Positions 22,940 to 30,933 are shown, counted from the first letter of the stretch. The stretch: 35,922 bases of DNA from Halobacteriales archaeon QH_10_67_22 (GCA_003021305.1 PXQN01000031.1:1-35922); one strand, 5' to 3'. The notes: a model not told the origin generated them from the sequence alone. A program made the numbers and translations.

Positions 22940-24502
22940 TCAGTCGTCCGCGATGACGGCGTCGGACTCGTCGACCACGAGTCGGTCCATCGCGTCGACC
23001 ATCGCCTCGACCGAGGCGCGGGTGATGTCGGAGTCGCTGGCGGTCACCGTCACGGTGTCGTCGCCCCTGGACATCTCCACCTCGACGGTGACGACGGCGT
23101 CGGTACCGCCGGTGATGGCATCGACGTGATAGGAGTCCAGGCGCGTGTCGAAGGAGTGACTGAGCGCCGTCTGGACGGCGTTGATGGCGGCGTCGACCGG
23201 GCCGGACCCGGTCTCGGCCTCCGTGCGCTCCTCGCCGTCGACCGACAGCGTGACGGTCGCGGTGGGCGTTCCCCCGCCCGCGACGGTCGTCAGGTCGACG
23301 ACCTCGACGCGGCGGTCGTGGACGCGGCCGGTGACCTCCTCGGCGATAGTCAAGAGATCCGCGTCGGTCACCCGCTTGCCACGGTCCCCGATCTCCTTGA
23401 TGCGGGTGACGACCTCCGAGAGGTCGTCGTCGTCGACTTCGACGCCGTGTTCGGCCAGCGCGGCCTCGACGCCCGCGCGGCCGGCGTGTTTGCCAAGCGC
23501 CAGGCGCCGTTCCCGGCCCACCTTCTCCGGCGGGTAGGGTTCGTACATCGCGTCGTCTTTGAGCGTGCCGTCGGTGTGGATACCCGACTCGTGGGTGAAC
23601 GTGTTCTCCCCGACGACGGCCTTGTTGGGCGCGAGCGGGATGCCCGTCGTGTTGGCGACGAGTTTAGCCAGGTCGTACACCTCGGTCAACTCGAGTGTCT
23701 CGACGCCGTAGCCGTGGTCTAAGGCGATCGCGACCTCCTCGATGGCGACGTTGCCGGCGCGTTCGCCGATGCCGTTGATGGTGCCGTGAACCACGTCGGC
23801 ACCCGCCGCGACCGACACGAGGGCGTTCATCACCGCCAGCCCCAGGTCGTCGTGGGTGTGGGTGCTCACGGGGCCCAGTTCCGAGAGCCGCGAGACGGCC
23901 GCGAGTGCGCCGTCGGGCGTGGCGTGACCGACCGTGTCGGCCCAGCAGATCCGGTCGGCACCGGCCTCGAGCGCCCCGTCGAGCAGTTCGACCAGGTAGT
24001 CCAGGTCCGCACGGGAGCCGTCCTCGCCGATGACCTCGACCCAGAGGCCGTGGTCTGTGGCGTACTCGACCAGTTCCTGGGTGTCGGCGACGTTCTCCGC
24101 GCGGGAGGTGCCGACCTTCTCGGTGACGTGGCGGTCGCTGGCGGGGACGACGAGGTTGATCCCGTCGACGCCACAGTCCAGCGCGAGGTCGATGTCGCGC
24201 TGGATGCCACGACAGAAGCTCGTCACCGTCGCGTCCAGGTCGAGGTCGGCAACCCGCGAGATGGTCTCGCGCTCGCCGGGCCCGGTGCAGGCGCTGCCGG
24301 CCTCGACGTAGGCGACGTTCGCGCGGTCGAGCGCACGGGCGATGCGTGCCTTCTCGTCGGGCGTGAGCGACACACCTGGGGCTTGCTCGCCGTCACGCAG
24401 CGTCGTGTCGAGAAACTGTACGTCGGCGTCTTCGAGACGAGTCGTCGCGGGGTGGTCGCCGAACAGGCTTCGCCCGCTGTACTCGCCGGAACCGTCACTC
24501 AT
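22940..24502 (-). CDS. 2-isopropylmalate synthase / (R)-citramalate synthase family (LeuA/CimA)
   Basis: This 520-aa protein condenses acetyl-CoA with a 2-oxoacid: 2-oxoisovalerate (LeuA, leucine) or pyruvate (CimA, isoleucine). The HMGL-like TIM barrel has the start motif FLDTTLRDGEQAPGVSL, the metal-binding HTHDDLGLAVMNAL, and GTINGIGERAGN. A LeuA dimer/regulatory domain follows (from about residue 390), ending in an acidic tail. Haloarchaea usually have both enzymes; the absence of leuBCD nearby slightly favours CimA. Residue-level discrimination needs an alignment. The ATG at 24502 is chosen because MSDGSGEYSGRSLF reads directly into the conserved barrel. A frame extending further upstream to 25291 is a read-through. 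A 26-codon upstream ORF overlaps the start. Confidence 0.88.
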   Translation of the reverse strand: MSDGSGEYSGRSLFGDHPATTRLEDADVQFLDTTLRDGEQAPGVSLTPDEKARIARALDRANVAYVEAGSACTGPGERETISRVADLDLDATVTSFCRGIQRDIDLALDCGVDGINLVVPASDRHVTEKVGTSRAENVADTQELVEYATDHGLWVEVIGEDGSRADLDYLVELLDGALEAGADRICWADTVGHATPDGALAAVSRLSELGPVSTHTHDDLGLAVMNALVSVAAGADVVHGTINGIGERAGNVAIEEVAIALDHGYGVETLELTEVYDLAKLVANTTGIPLAPNKAVVGENTFTHESGIHTDGTLKDDAMYEPYPPEKVGRERRLALGKHAGRAGVEAALAEHGVEVDDDDLSEVVTRIKEIGDRGKRVTDADLLTIAEEVTGRVHDRRVEVVDLTTVAGGGTPTATVTLSVDGEERTEAETGSGPVDAAINAVQTALSHSFDTRLDSYHVDAITGGTDAVVTVEVEMSRGDDTVTVTASDSDITRASVEAMVDAMDRLVVDESDAVIADD

Positions 24503-24575
24503 GACGGAGAATTTCGCGGCCAGCCGCCTGGTGGCGACTTCCTCTATCCTCCGTGTCGGCGTCGTTGTCCGACAT
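24495..24575 (-). CDS. Upstream ORF / possible leader peptide of LeuA/CimA gene (26 aa)
   Basis: The ATG at 24575 opens a frame MSDNDADTEDRGSRHQAAGR followed by EILRHE and TGA. Its stop overlaps the synthase start (CATGAGTGA). A TTTCAAG promoter box lies 28 nt upstream of this ATG, so a leaderless transcript would begin with this ORF. It has no Leu, Ile or Val run, so it is not a classical attenuator peptide. It may couple translation, or be fortuitous. Confidence 0.4.
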   Translation of the reverse strand: MSDNDADTEDRGSRHQAAGREILRHE

Positions 24576-24599
24576 TGTAGCCGTCCCTGGGACAGCCAC

Positions 24600-24612
24600 C
24601 GGCTTGAAACTG
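24600..24612 (-). promoter_or_regulatory. TTCAAG-type promoter box of the synthase
   Basis: The minus strand reads CAGTTTCAAGCC, 28 nt before the upstream-ORF ATG. The same TTCAAG core appears at the same distance before at least four other genes in the window. Confidence 0.4.
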
Positions 24613-24653
24613 TTGGATCGCTGCGCCGGCCAGTCAGGGCCGCTGGCGGCCGC

Positions 24654-25265
24654 TCAGAGACTGGGGTGCCGCCTGGGGCCGGCGCTCCCCTGTCCGCGCC
24701 CTGACCGCCCGCGCCCCGTCCGCTCGCCGCTCGCTCGCCCGCCGGCCGCGTGGTCGCGCGTCTCCCGGTTCCGGCGGCGCCCGGACCCACGCCCGTCGCT
24801 CCGTCGTCGATGCCGGCGGCGACTCCGCCAGTCGCGGACGACCCCGCCGGCCAGGGACTGCTCGAACGTGACGCGGTCGCCGGGTTCGACGTCGTCGGCC
24901 GCCCCGGCGGGCAGTTCGACGACGGTGTCGGCCGGCGCGGCGGCGGTGTCCCGCCACGGCCGGAGCCGACGGACCTGGACGACTTCGCCGTCGTCGAGCC
25001 AGACGACGTCCAGCGGGACCCGGACGAACAGCATGTGGATCGACCGGCGCCGTGCAAGCGTCGCCAGTCCCGAGAATGGATGTGGCAATCGACCTGCGAC
25101 CCGTTCGACGAGGCTCCGGTCGAACCGGAAGACGAGGGCGTACCCCTCCGGAAGGGACTCGCGGAACATGAGCCCGCGCGTCTTGCCCGCCAGCGAGTCG
25201 GCCGTCTCCACGTCGGTCGCCAGCACCGCCCGGCGGCCGTCGGCCGACTCGTGGACCAGATACAC
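24654..25265 (-). CDS. DUF192 family protein with aberrant C-terminal tail
   Basis: This 203-aa ORF contains a DUF192 domain at about residues 18-135: KTRGLMFRESLPEGYALVFR, then IHMLFVRVPLDVVWLDDGEV, VRRLRPW, and the closing strand VVELPAGAADDVEPGDRVTF. The start is GTG (25265). Typical haloarchaeal members stop soon after the last strand. Here about 65 Arg/Gly/Ser-rich residues follow (RSRRRHRRRSDGRGSGRRR), contrary to the acidic proteome. All three minus-strand frames stay open through this tail, so the normal end has apparently been lost or shifted. DUF192 function is unproven. Confidence 0.7.
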   Translation of the reverse strand: MYLVHESADGRRAVLATDVETADSLAGKTRGLMFRESLPEGYALVFRFDRSLVERVAGRLPHPFSGLATLARRRSIHMLFVRVPLDVVWLDDGEVVQVRRLRPWRDTAAAPADTVVELPAGAADDVEPGDRVTFEQSLAGGVVRDWRSRRRHRRRSDGRGSGRRRNRETRDHAAGGRASGERTGRGRSGRGQGSAGPRRHPSL

Positions 25266-25331
25266 AGTCGTGGCTCCGTGCCGCGGGGCAAAACAGTTGC
25301 GTCCCGCGTATCACTGCGTCACGCGGGACAG

Positions 25332-25338
25332 TTTCAAG
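25332..25338 (+). promoter_or_regulatory. TTCAAG-type promoter box
   Basis: TTTCAAG ends 24 nt before the ATG at 25362, with GC-rich DNA around it. It matches the box used by the synthase, pilB, coiled-coil and nreA genes. Confidence 0.4.
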
Positions 25339-25361
25339 CGGGTCCGGTTCCAGCGACCGGT

Positions 25362-25907
25362 ATGGAGAAGACCCCCTCGGGCACGTCGGTCGGGGTCGAC
25401 GACCCCTACGCCCACGTCGACCGGTGTGACCACTGCACCGACGAGGGCCGCTGTCGGTTCGCCGTCGAGCAGGGCGACCGCGACCCCGAGTTCGCCGACG
25501 CTCGCAGTCGCGACGACTTCCGCTGTCCGGTCGTCGGCTCGCTCGACGAGGAGGGGCTGACCGGCCCCTGGGAGTGGGTCGACTGCCCGCACTTCCGGGC
25601 GACGGCGGGCGACCGCGAGTGTGCCCGCTGTGGGCTGGGGGAACGCCGCCTCGCACACGACGACGAACGCCCGCTGCTGGAGGAACACCACCTCTCGTAC
25701 GCCGATTCGAGCGAGGACCCGGGCCACGAGGTCACCGTCTCCCTCTGCCGGTGGTGTCACGCGACGGTCCACGACTCCTGGGGGCGGATCGACGACGACG
25801 TCAACCCCGACCCCGAGGCCGTCGCCGAGCGCGAGGCACGCCGCGCGCGCGAGCAGGCCGAACTGGGGTTCGAGTCGGCCGCCGAACGGCGCGACCGCGA
25901 CGAGTAG
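25362..25907 (+). CDS. HNH-like zinc protein (DUF7097-like)
   Basis: This 181-aa protein has an N-terminal Cys-rich module (HVDRCDHCTDEGRCRFAV and a later DDFRCPVVG and VDCPHF). An HNH-like module follows, with CARCG, EEHHLSYADSSED, then VSLCRWCHATVHDSWG. The second half resembles zinc-stabilised HNH endonuclease folds (HH-xL-Y then CxxCHxxVH), so nucleic acid binding or cleavage is plausible but unproven. I believe the family is DUF7097, from memory. The start is ATG 25362, 24 nt after TTTCAAG; the longer frame from 24750 is a shadow of DUF192. The C-terminus is a charged helix rich in Arg and Glu. Confidence 0.78.
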   Translation: MEKTPSGTSVGVDDPYAHVDRCDHCTDEGRCRFAVEQGDRDPEFADARSRDDFRCPVVGSLDEEGLTGPWEWVDCPHFRATAGDRECARCGLGERRLAHDDERPLLEEHHLSYADSSEDPGHEVTVSLCRWCHATVHDSWGRIDDDVNPDPEAVAEREARRAREQAELGFESAAERRDRDE

Positions 25908-25972
25908 GTCCGGCCGCTCGACCACCGGGTATGTCCAGCGAGCGGCCCGGTTTGGGACGTGCGGTCAAGACG

Positions 25973-26007
25973 GTGAAGCCGCGGGGCTTGTCCCCGCGGT
26001 ACTTCAC
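25973..26007. repeat. Long hairpin at pilC stop codon, IS605 right-end-like
   Basis: GTGAAGCCGCGGGG and CCCCGCGGTACTTCAC are complementary with a 2-nt bulge around a CTTGT loop. The pilC stop codon TGA (26004-26006) lies inside one arm. The pattern GAAGCC-stem-loop-stem-GGTA-TTCAC resembles the right end of IS200/IS605 tnpB elements, for which a clear example sits at 35829-35880. It could be a solitary right-end remnant or a bidirectional terminator between the convergent pilC and DUF7097-like genes. Confidence 0.6.
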
Positions 26008-27713
26008 ACCAGCGAGCGGGTCGCGACCAGCCCGAGACAGAACACGGTCGGTGCGGCGAGCAGCGCACGACCGGCCCGGTAGCCGACGAGCGACCGGTCG
26101 AGTCCCCGTTCCAGTCCCGTGGCCAGCGCCGTCAGCACGGCTGCGAGAACGAGCACGTACGCCCCGACTGCGAGCCCGAGGACCGACGGGGGAGCGCCCC
26201 CCGACAGCGGGCCCTCGGCCTGCATCTGTTCGGCGAGCGAGACGGTCGCGCCGCCGACGAGCGGGCCGAACACGGTCGCGGTGTTCGAGAGCGTCGATGT
26301 CACCTGCTGGAGCTGGCGGCGGACCTCCCGTTCGACGCTCTGGAGGTCCTCCAGGTGGTCGGCCATCGCGACGACAGCCGGACCGGCCGGTTTCCCCTCG
26401 GCCGCCGCCAGCGCCAGCAGCTCGGCCGTTCCCAGTGCGCGCTCGCTCGGAACCGTCCGGAGAGCGCCGTACTCGCCGACGAGCGATTCCCGAACTCCGA
26501 CTTCCAGCTGGCGCTGCGTGCGCGTCGCCTCGGCGAGTACGTCGGCAGTCGCCGTCTCCAGCGTCTCGGCGGCGACGTCCATCGCCGTCTCGACGGCGCG
26601 GCCCCGACTCACCTCGCGCCCGACCAGCGAGAGGGCGTCGGGCAACCCCGCCTCGACCGCCCGGACCTCCGCACGGACGCCGGTCATCGGCCGGTACCGG
26701 ACGGCGAGTCCGGCACCGACGGCCACGCTCGGGCCGACCAGCCACGGCGTCCACGCGGCGACGACCCGCCCGGCAGCGACCCACGCGACCGTCCCCGTGA
26801 CGGCCGCCGCGAGCACGGACCGCCAGTGGCCGTCGGGGACGGCCGGGTGAGAGCGGGGGATCTGGACCGGCGGGAACGCGACCGGTCGGCGGACCAGGAG
26901 CCAGGCACTGGCGGCGAGCAATCCGACGGGGAGGACGACGTCGTACCCGACCAGCAGGACCGACAGCGGCACCTCCAGTCCGATAGTGCTCGCGGCGGGC
27001 ACCATCGCGACCAGCGCCAGCGGGAGCAACACCCCGAACGCGTACAGCGCCGTCGCGGGCCCGCGGACCGACGCCGCGAACTCCGCCATCGTCTCACGGG
27101 TCCCTTCGAGGGTCACGGTGAGCGCCGTATCGAGCGCACGCTCGCGCTCCTCGGGGCGTGCACTGCCGGCCGACTCGACCAGCGACATCGCGCGCCGGAG
27201 CGCGGGGAACCACTCGGCCCACTCCTCGGCGAACGAGGCGAGTCCGGACCGCCCGGTGCCGCGTGCGCGGTCGGCGTGTACCCGGAGGCTCTCGGCGAGC
27301 CGACCGCGGCCGGTCTCGGCCGCAAAGGCCGCCACAGTCTCCGTATTCGGCGTGAGTCGCATCCGCAAGACCGCACGACTCACCAGTTCCGGCGCCCCCC
27401 CGAGCGCTCTGGTCCGGCGAGCCGTCGCCACCGCCCGGGGAGTCGCGCGTCCACCCACGGCGACGCCAGCGCCCGCGGCGAGTGCCAGTCCGAGACCGAC
27501 GGCCCCGAACCCGAGTAGCGTCGCCGGGACGGCGACGGCCAGTGCCGCCAGCAGACCGCCACCGTCGGCCCCGCGCTGGACCGTCGCCGCGTCGAGTTCC
27601 CAGCCCAGAAACGACAGGGCGCGGTCCAGTTCGGGGTCGCTACCGGGGTCCCAGGGGACGAGTCGTGCAAGTGCCCGTATGCCCCGCACCGCTCCGGTCC
27701 TGTCGGCTGTCAT
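26004..27713 (-). CDS. pilC: Type IV pilus/secretion platform protein PilC (TadC/FlaJ-like)
   Basis: This 569-aa integral membrane protein has two T2SSF domains, at about residues 130-330 and 350-530. Each is a cytoplasmic helical bundle followed by transmembrane helices. Visible motifs are GLPDALSLVGREVSRGRAVE and EGKPAGPAVVAMADHLEDL in the second domain. It is the membrane platform that transmits ATPase motion to the growing pilus. Its ATG overlaps the pilB stop codon (ATGA), so translation is coupled. The usual downstream pilin-like genes are absent; the gene ends in a strong hairpin. The C-terminal helix is long and Leu/Val-rich. Confidence 0.88.
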   Translation of the reverse strand: MTADRTGAVRGIRALARLVPWDPGSDPELDRALSFLGWELDAATVQRGADGGGLLAALAVAVPATLLGFGAVGLGLALAAGAGVAVGGRATPRAVATARRTRALGGAPELVSRAVLRMRLTPNTETVAAFAAETGRGRLAESLRVHADRARGTGRSGLASFAEEWAEWFPALRRAMSLVESAGSARPEERERALDTALTVTLEGTRETMAEFAASVRGPATALYAFGVLLPLALVAMVPAASTIGLEVPLSVLLVGYDVVLPVGLLAASAWLLVRRPVAFPPVQIPRSHPAVPDGHWRSVLAAAVTGTVAWVAAGRVVAAWTPWLVGPSVAVGAGLAVRYRPMTGVRAEVRAVEAGLPDALSLVGREVSRGRAVETAMDVAAETLETATADVLAEATRTQRQLEVGVRESLVGEYGALRTVPSERALGTAELLALAAAEGKPAGPAVVAMADHLEDLQSVEREVRRQLQQVTSTLSNTATVFGPLVGGATVSLAEQMQAEGPLSGGAPPSVLGLAVGAYVLVLAAVLTALATGLERGLDRSLVGYRAGRALLAAPTVFCLGLVATRSLV

Positions 27714-29656
27714 CGTTCCCCGGAGCGGACGCCCCGGGCCGTGGTCTCCTCGTGAGCGCTGTCAGCGTCGGCGAGTCGCTCCGCGCGGGCCCGGTCGACG
27801 GCCGCGGGGTCGGTCCGACCGGCCTCGACTAATCCGGTCAACCACGCTGCCCTGTCGGTCAGGCGACTCCGGACGTCCGCGTAGGACTCCCCCGGGTCGG
27901 CCAGCGTGTCGAGGAGGCGACTGTTGGCCCGGTCCAGACGTCCCGTCGATGTCAGCCCCTCGCCGGTGCGTTCGTACAGCGACGCGAACTGTACCGCGTC
28001 GTCCGGACTGTGGATCTCCTCGATGGCACGGACCCGGCGGCTCGGACCGTCGGGTCTGTCGACCGCTTCCAGCGAGACGAGCAGGTCGGTGACGCCGAAC
28101 GACGATTCGGGGACGTCGAGGTCGGAGACGACCCGTTCGCGGACGTCCTGGCCACCGTCACCGTGGACCGTCCCGAGGACCGCCCCGTCGTTCGCGCCGA
28201 CGCGCATCGCCTCGTACAGTGACGTGGCCTCCTCGCCGCGGATCTCCCCGACGACGAGCGCGCCGTCGCCCAGGCGGAGCGCCGTTCGGAGCGCCTCGGT
28301 CGGCGACGGGCCGGTGTCGTCGAGCGCGCTCCGAAGTCCCTGGACGTCCCGACCCTCGGTTTGCAGCGCCTCGACGGGGAGTTCGGGCGTGTCCTCGATG
28401 ACGACCGTCCGCGTCCACGGCGGGATCTCCCACAGACACGCCCCGAGCAGCGTCGTCTTGCCCGCGCCCCGCGACCCGGCGATCAGCCCGGCAGCGCCTC
28501 GCTCGACGGCGACCGACAGCAGCGCGGCCGCCTCGGCAGTGAGCGTCCCGTTCGCGACCAGTGCGGGCAGCGTCCAGGGCTGTCGGTCGCCAGCGCGGAA
28601 CGCGAAGGCAACACCGTCGCTCACCGGGTTCGTGACACCGGCCACGCGGATCCGGCGCTCGCCGGTCGCGACGGCGGCGTCCAGCGTCGGGTCCGCACCC
28701 GAGAAGGCGCGGCCGCTCTCACGGCGAAAGCGCGAGGCCAGCGCCTCCGCTCCGGCGTCGGTCAGTCTGACGTTCGTCCGCATCGCCTCGCCGTCGACGC
28801 GAACCCACAGCGTGTTCTCGTCGACCGGTGCGGTGGCGAACACGTCCGAGACGTGCGGGTCGGCGAACAGGTCTTCGACGACCCCGTAGCCGCGGGTGTG
28901 TTTGCGCAGCGTCGCACGCAGGTCGGCTACGGGGTCGTCCTCGTTGGCGACGGCCCTGACCGCGCGTCCGGGCGCGCGCTCGCCACCGTCGACCGCACCG
29001 TCGGCCAGTCGCTCGTACGCCGCGGTGAGTGTCGCGAGCGCCGGTTTGTCCAAGCCGTGCGCGACCGGTTCGACGTGGTAGGTCCGGACACCGTCGGTCG
29101 GCCGTTCGTAGACGCGAACGCTCGCGCCCGAATCGAGCGTCCGTTTCGACGCCAGTCGGGCCGCTGGCGGCGGACGAGCGGCGACCCGCCAGCGACTGAT
29201 CGCCGGTCCGACGAACGGTCTGAGCGCCTCGCGGTAGCCGTCGACGCGCGCCGCCAGTTCCGCGAGGCCGGTCTCCGCGGCGAGTCGACGGACTGGCCCG
29301 GCACGGCCGCTTGCCTCGTGGGCGGCGCCCAGCGGGTCTCCCAGCGCGCGGTCGGCGAGGCGGTCGTCGTGAAACCGCGCCGCGTCGGCGAACCGACCGG
29401 CCGCGACCAGCAGGGCTGCCGCGTCGTCCTCGTAGGCGCGCTCGGTTCCGACCGTCCCCGTTACGACCGTCTCGACGTCCCTGGCCGTCAGCGCCTCGAC
29501 GACCGTCGCTCGACAGGCCGCCTCCTCGGCCAGCCGACCCCCGGACGGACAGTCCGTCGCGTCGACCGCCAGGCGGTCACCCTCGACGGAGGGGTCACAC
29601 CGGCAGTCGGAGTTCGCCTCCCCGGCGTCGAACAGGCGATCGAACAGCTCGTACAT
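27710..29656 (-). CDS. pilB: Type IV pilus assembly/secretion ATPase PilB (GspE/TadA-like)
   Basis: This 648-aa secretion ATPase powers pilus assembly. It has Walker A GSRGAGKTT at about 394-402, Walker B with ALVVGEIRGEE at about 466-476, an Asp box IEDTPELP near 420, and a His box TVHGDG at 496. The N-terminal region has Cys residues at 18, 20, 36 and 48 that may bind zinc, as in haloarchaeal members. The ATG at 29656 is chosen because a BRE-TTCAAG promoter lies 26 nt upstream; the frame remains open to 30679 only in a basic shadow. It forms an operon with pilC. The promoter architecture is shared with the coiled-coil gene upstream. Confidence 0.92.
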   Translation of the reverse strand: MYELFDRLFDAGEANSDCRCDPSVEGDRLAVDATDCPSGGRLAEEAACRATVVEALTARDVETVVTGTVGTERAYEDDAAALLVAAGRFADAARFHDDRLADRALGDPLGAAHEASGRAGPVRRLAAETGLAELAARVDGYREALRPFVGPAISRWRVAARPPPAARLASKRTLDSGASVRVYERPTDGVRTYHVEPVAHGLDKPALATLTAAYERLADGAVDGGERAPGRAVRAVANEDDPVADLRATLRKHTRGYGVVEDLFADPHVSDVFATAPVDENTLWVRVDGEAMRTNVRLTDAGAEALASRFRRESGRAFSGADPTLDAAVATGERRIRVAGVTNPVSDGVAFAFRAGDRQPWTLPALVANGTLTAEAAALLSVAVERGAAGLIAGSRGAGKTTLLGACLWEIPPWTRTVVIEDTPELPVEALQTEGRDVQGLRSALDDTGPSPTEALRTALRLGDGALVVGEIRGEEATSLYEAMRVGANDGAVLGTVHGDGGQDVRERVVSDLDVPESSFGVTDLLVSLEAVDRPDGPSRRVRAIEEIHSPDDAVQFASLYERTGEGLTSTGRLDRANSRLLDTLADPGESYADVRSRLTDRAAWLTGLVEAGRTDPAAVDRARAERLADADSAHEETTARGVRSGER

Positions 29657-29694
29657 GCCTCCCGGTGGTCCCGTTCCAGTACTTGAACCTTCGG
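29657..29694 (-). promoter_or_regulatory. pilB promoter with shared GGGACCACCG element
   Basis: The minus strand reads CCGAAGGTTCAAGT (BRE plus TATA variant), 10 identical bases GGGACCACCG further down, and 6 nt before the ATG. The same arrangement with identical spacing is found upstream of the coiled-coil gene. Confidence 0.6.
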
Positions 29695-29715
29695 CGGGGA
29701 GACGCGGCGTCGGCG

Positions 29716-30195
29716 TTACTGCCGGGAGACGGTGACCACGCGACGACCGCCCCGGTCGAGCAATGTGAGGACGAGTCGCTGGCGACCCCCCTCGTGAAGT
29801 CTGAACCGGCCGCCGTCGACCGACCGCATTCGGAGGCCGTCGACCTGTGTGACGTGGCGCTCTCCCCCTGCGACGCGCCAGGTGATCCGCGTGGCCCCGG
29901 CTCCGGGCTCCCCGTCTGACCGGGTGCCGTTCCGGGGGGGTCCGACGGTGAACGCGATGAGCGGCGTGCTCGCGAACCCGTTCGACGGGAACTCCAGGGT
30001 GAGGATCCGTCTGGCGGCCCGCTCGCGGGTCGCAAGGGCGTCGTTGCTGGCCGCGAGCGTGCGGCCGGCCTCGACGAGACGGGTGACTTCGCCCCGGCTC
30101 TCGGACTCGGCGCGGTCGAGCGCGGCGACGTCGACGGCCGGGAGGACCACCCCTGCGACGGCGACGGTCAGCGCCACCGTGAACAGGACCCGCAC
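29716..30195 (-). CDS. Secreted/anchored small pilus-locus protein (DUF7311-like)
   Basis: This 159-aa protein starts at GTG 30195, two nt after the stop codon of the coiled-coil gene. An N-terminal hydrophobic segment (VLFTVALTVAVAGVVLPAV) serves as signal or anchor. A helical region (DRAESESRGEVTRLVEAG) follows, then a beta-rich C-terminal domain ending RRVVTVSRQ. The layout is reminiscent of minor pilins, but no clear prepilin peptidase site is visible. It matches the haloarchaeal family I know as DUF7311, always near PilB. It is probably a pilus-system accessory protein. Confidence 0.75.
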   Translation of the reverse strand: MRVLFTVALTVAVAGVVLPAVDVAALDRAESESRGEVTRLVEAGRTLAASNDALATRERAARRILTLEFPSNGFASTPLIAFTVGPPRNGTRSDGEPGAGATRITWRVAGGERHVTQVDGLRMRSVDGGRFRLHEGGRQRLVLTLLDRGGRRVVTVSRQ

Positions 30196-30197
30196 TG

Positions 30198-30884
30198 TCA
30201 GAGCGCGTCGCGGACGCGCTCGATGAACTGTTCCGTTTCGCTCTCCTCGTCGTCCGTGGCCCCGCCGGCGTCCCCGCCCGAACGGTCCCCGTCACCGGCG
30301 CGACCGGTGGCCGACGGTCCCGGCTGCCTGTCGCAGTCCTCGTGGTGACACTGGCCGCCCGTGGCCGAGCGTGCCCGGTCGTCGCCCCCCACGAAGTCGA
30401 ATCCCGATGGTTCGTCCCGGTCGGCGTCCGCCCCCGACGGTCGATGCTCGGTCCCACCATTTCCGTTCGTAGCGTCGGGACGGCCCGCTCCGGCCCTAGA
30501 GGCTTCGCCCGCCGAGGGCGACTGGGGAGGCTGGGCAGTCTGTGGGGTCTGGGCAGTCTGGGGTGTCGACGGTCGTCGGTCGCTCCCGTTCCCGGTCGGA
30601 CCATCGACGGCGGCTTCGAGCGCCTCGGCTTTCGCCAGGGCGGCACTGGCGCGGCGTTCGACGTCGCGGTTGACCGCACGGACGTTGCCGGCGTACCCGC
30701 GGACGGCCTCGACGGCCGCCTCGAGTTCTTCGACAGTCGCTTCCAGGTCGGCCACCCGCTGTTCGAGGCGTTGCACGTCGTCGGCGAGCGCGGCGGCGTC
30801 GCGGATCTCGGTGAGGTCGGCCTCGCCGTCGGTCAGTGCGCGCTCGACCGCGTCGAGTCGTTCCGAGAGGTCGCTCGTGGACAT
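30198..30884 (-). CDS. Coiled-coil pilus-locus protein (DUF7310-like)
   Basis: This 228-aa cytoplasmic protein starts at ATG 30884. Residues 5-95 form a long coiled coil (LSERLDAVERALTDGEADLT, then DDVQRLEQRVADLEATVEEL). A low-complexity region rich in Pro, Gln, Gly and Asp follows, with a Thr-Pro-Gln run and a Cys-His patch (GGQCHHEDC). The C-terminus is a charged helix (ETEQFIERVRDAL). It matches the haloarchaeal family I know as DUF7310. It is the first gene of the pilus-locus transcription and is divergent from CetZ. A role in localising or regulating the ATPase is a guess from context. Confidence 0.78.
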   Translation of the reverse strand: MSTSDLSERLDAVERALTDGEADLTEIRDAAALADDVQRLEQRVADLEATVEELEAAVEAVRGYAGNVRAVNRDVERRASAALAKAEALEAAVDGPTGNGSDRRPSTPQTAQTPQTAQPPQSPSAGEASRAGAGRPDATNGNGGTEHRPSGADADRDEPSGFDFVGGDDRARSATGGQCHHEDCDRQPGPSATGRAGDGDRSGGDAGGATDDEESETEQFIERVRDAL

Positions 30885-30922
30885 GTGTGGCGGTGGTCCC
30901 GACATCACACTTGAACGTTCGG
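30885..30922 (-). promoter_or_regulatory. Promoter of coiled-coil gene with shared GGGACCACCG element
   Basis: The minus strand reads CCGAACGTTCAAGT, then 8 nt later GGGACCACCG, then 6 nt to the ATG. Aligned without gaps to the pilB promoter, 13 of the first 14 bases and all 10 of the second block are identical. Confidence 0.6.
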
Positions 30923-30933
30923 ACCAGCCCAAC

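Noticed and set aside
24503-25291. 260-codon N-terminal extension of the LeuA/CimA frame
   Set aside because: It is an off-frame reading of DUF192 and the spacer; the conserved synthase begins at 24502.
27710-30679. Very long 989-codon version of pilB
   Set aside because: The first 341 codons are antisense-like, Arg-rich and overlap the two upstream genes; the promoter and conserved start place the ATG at 29656.
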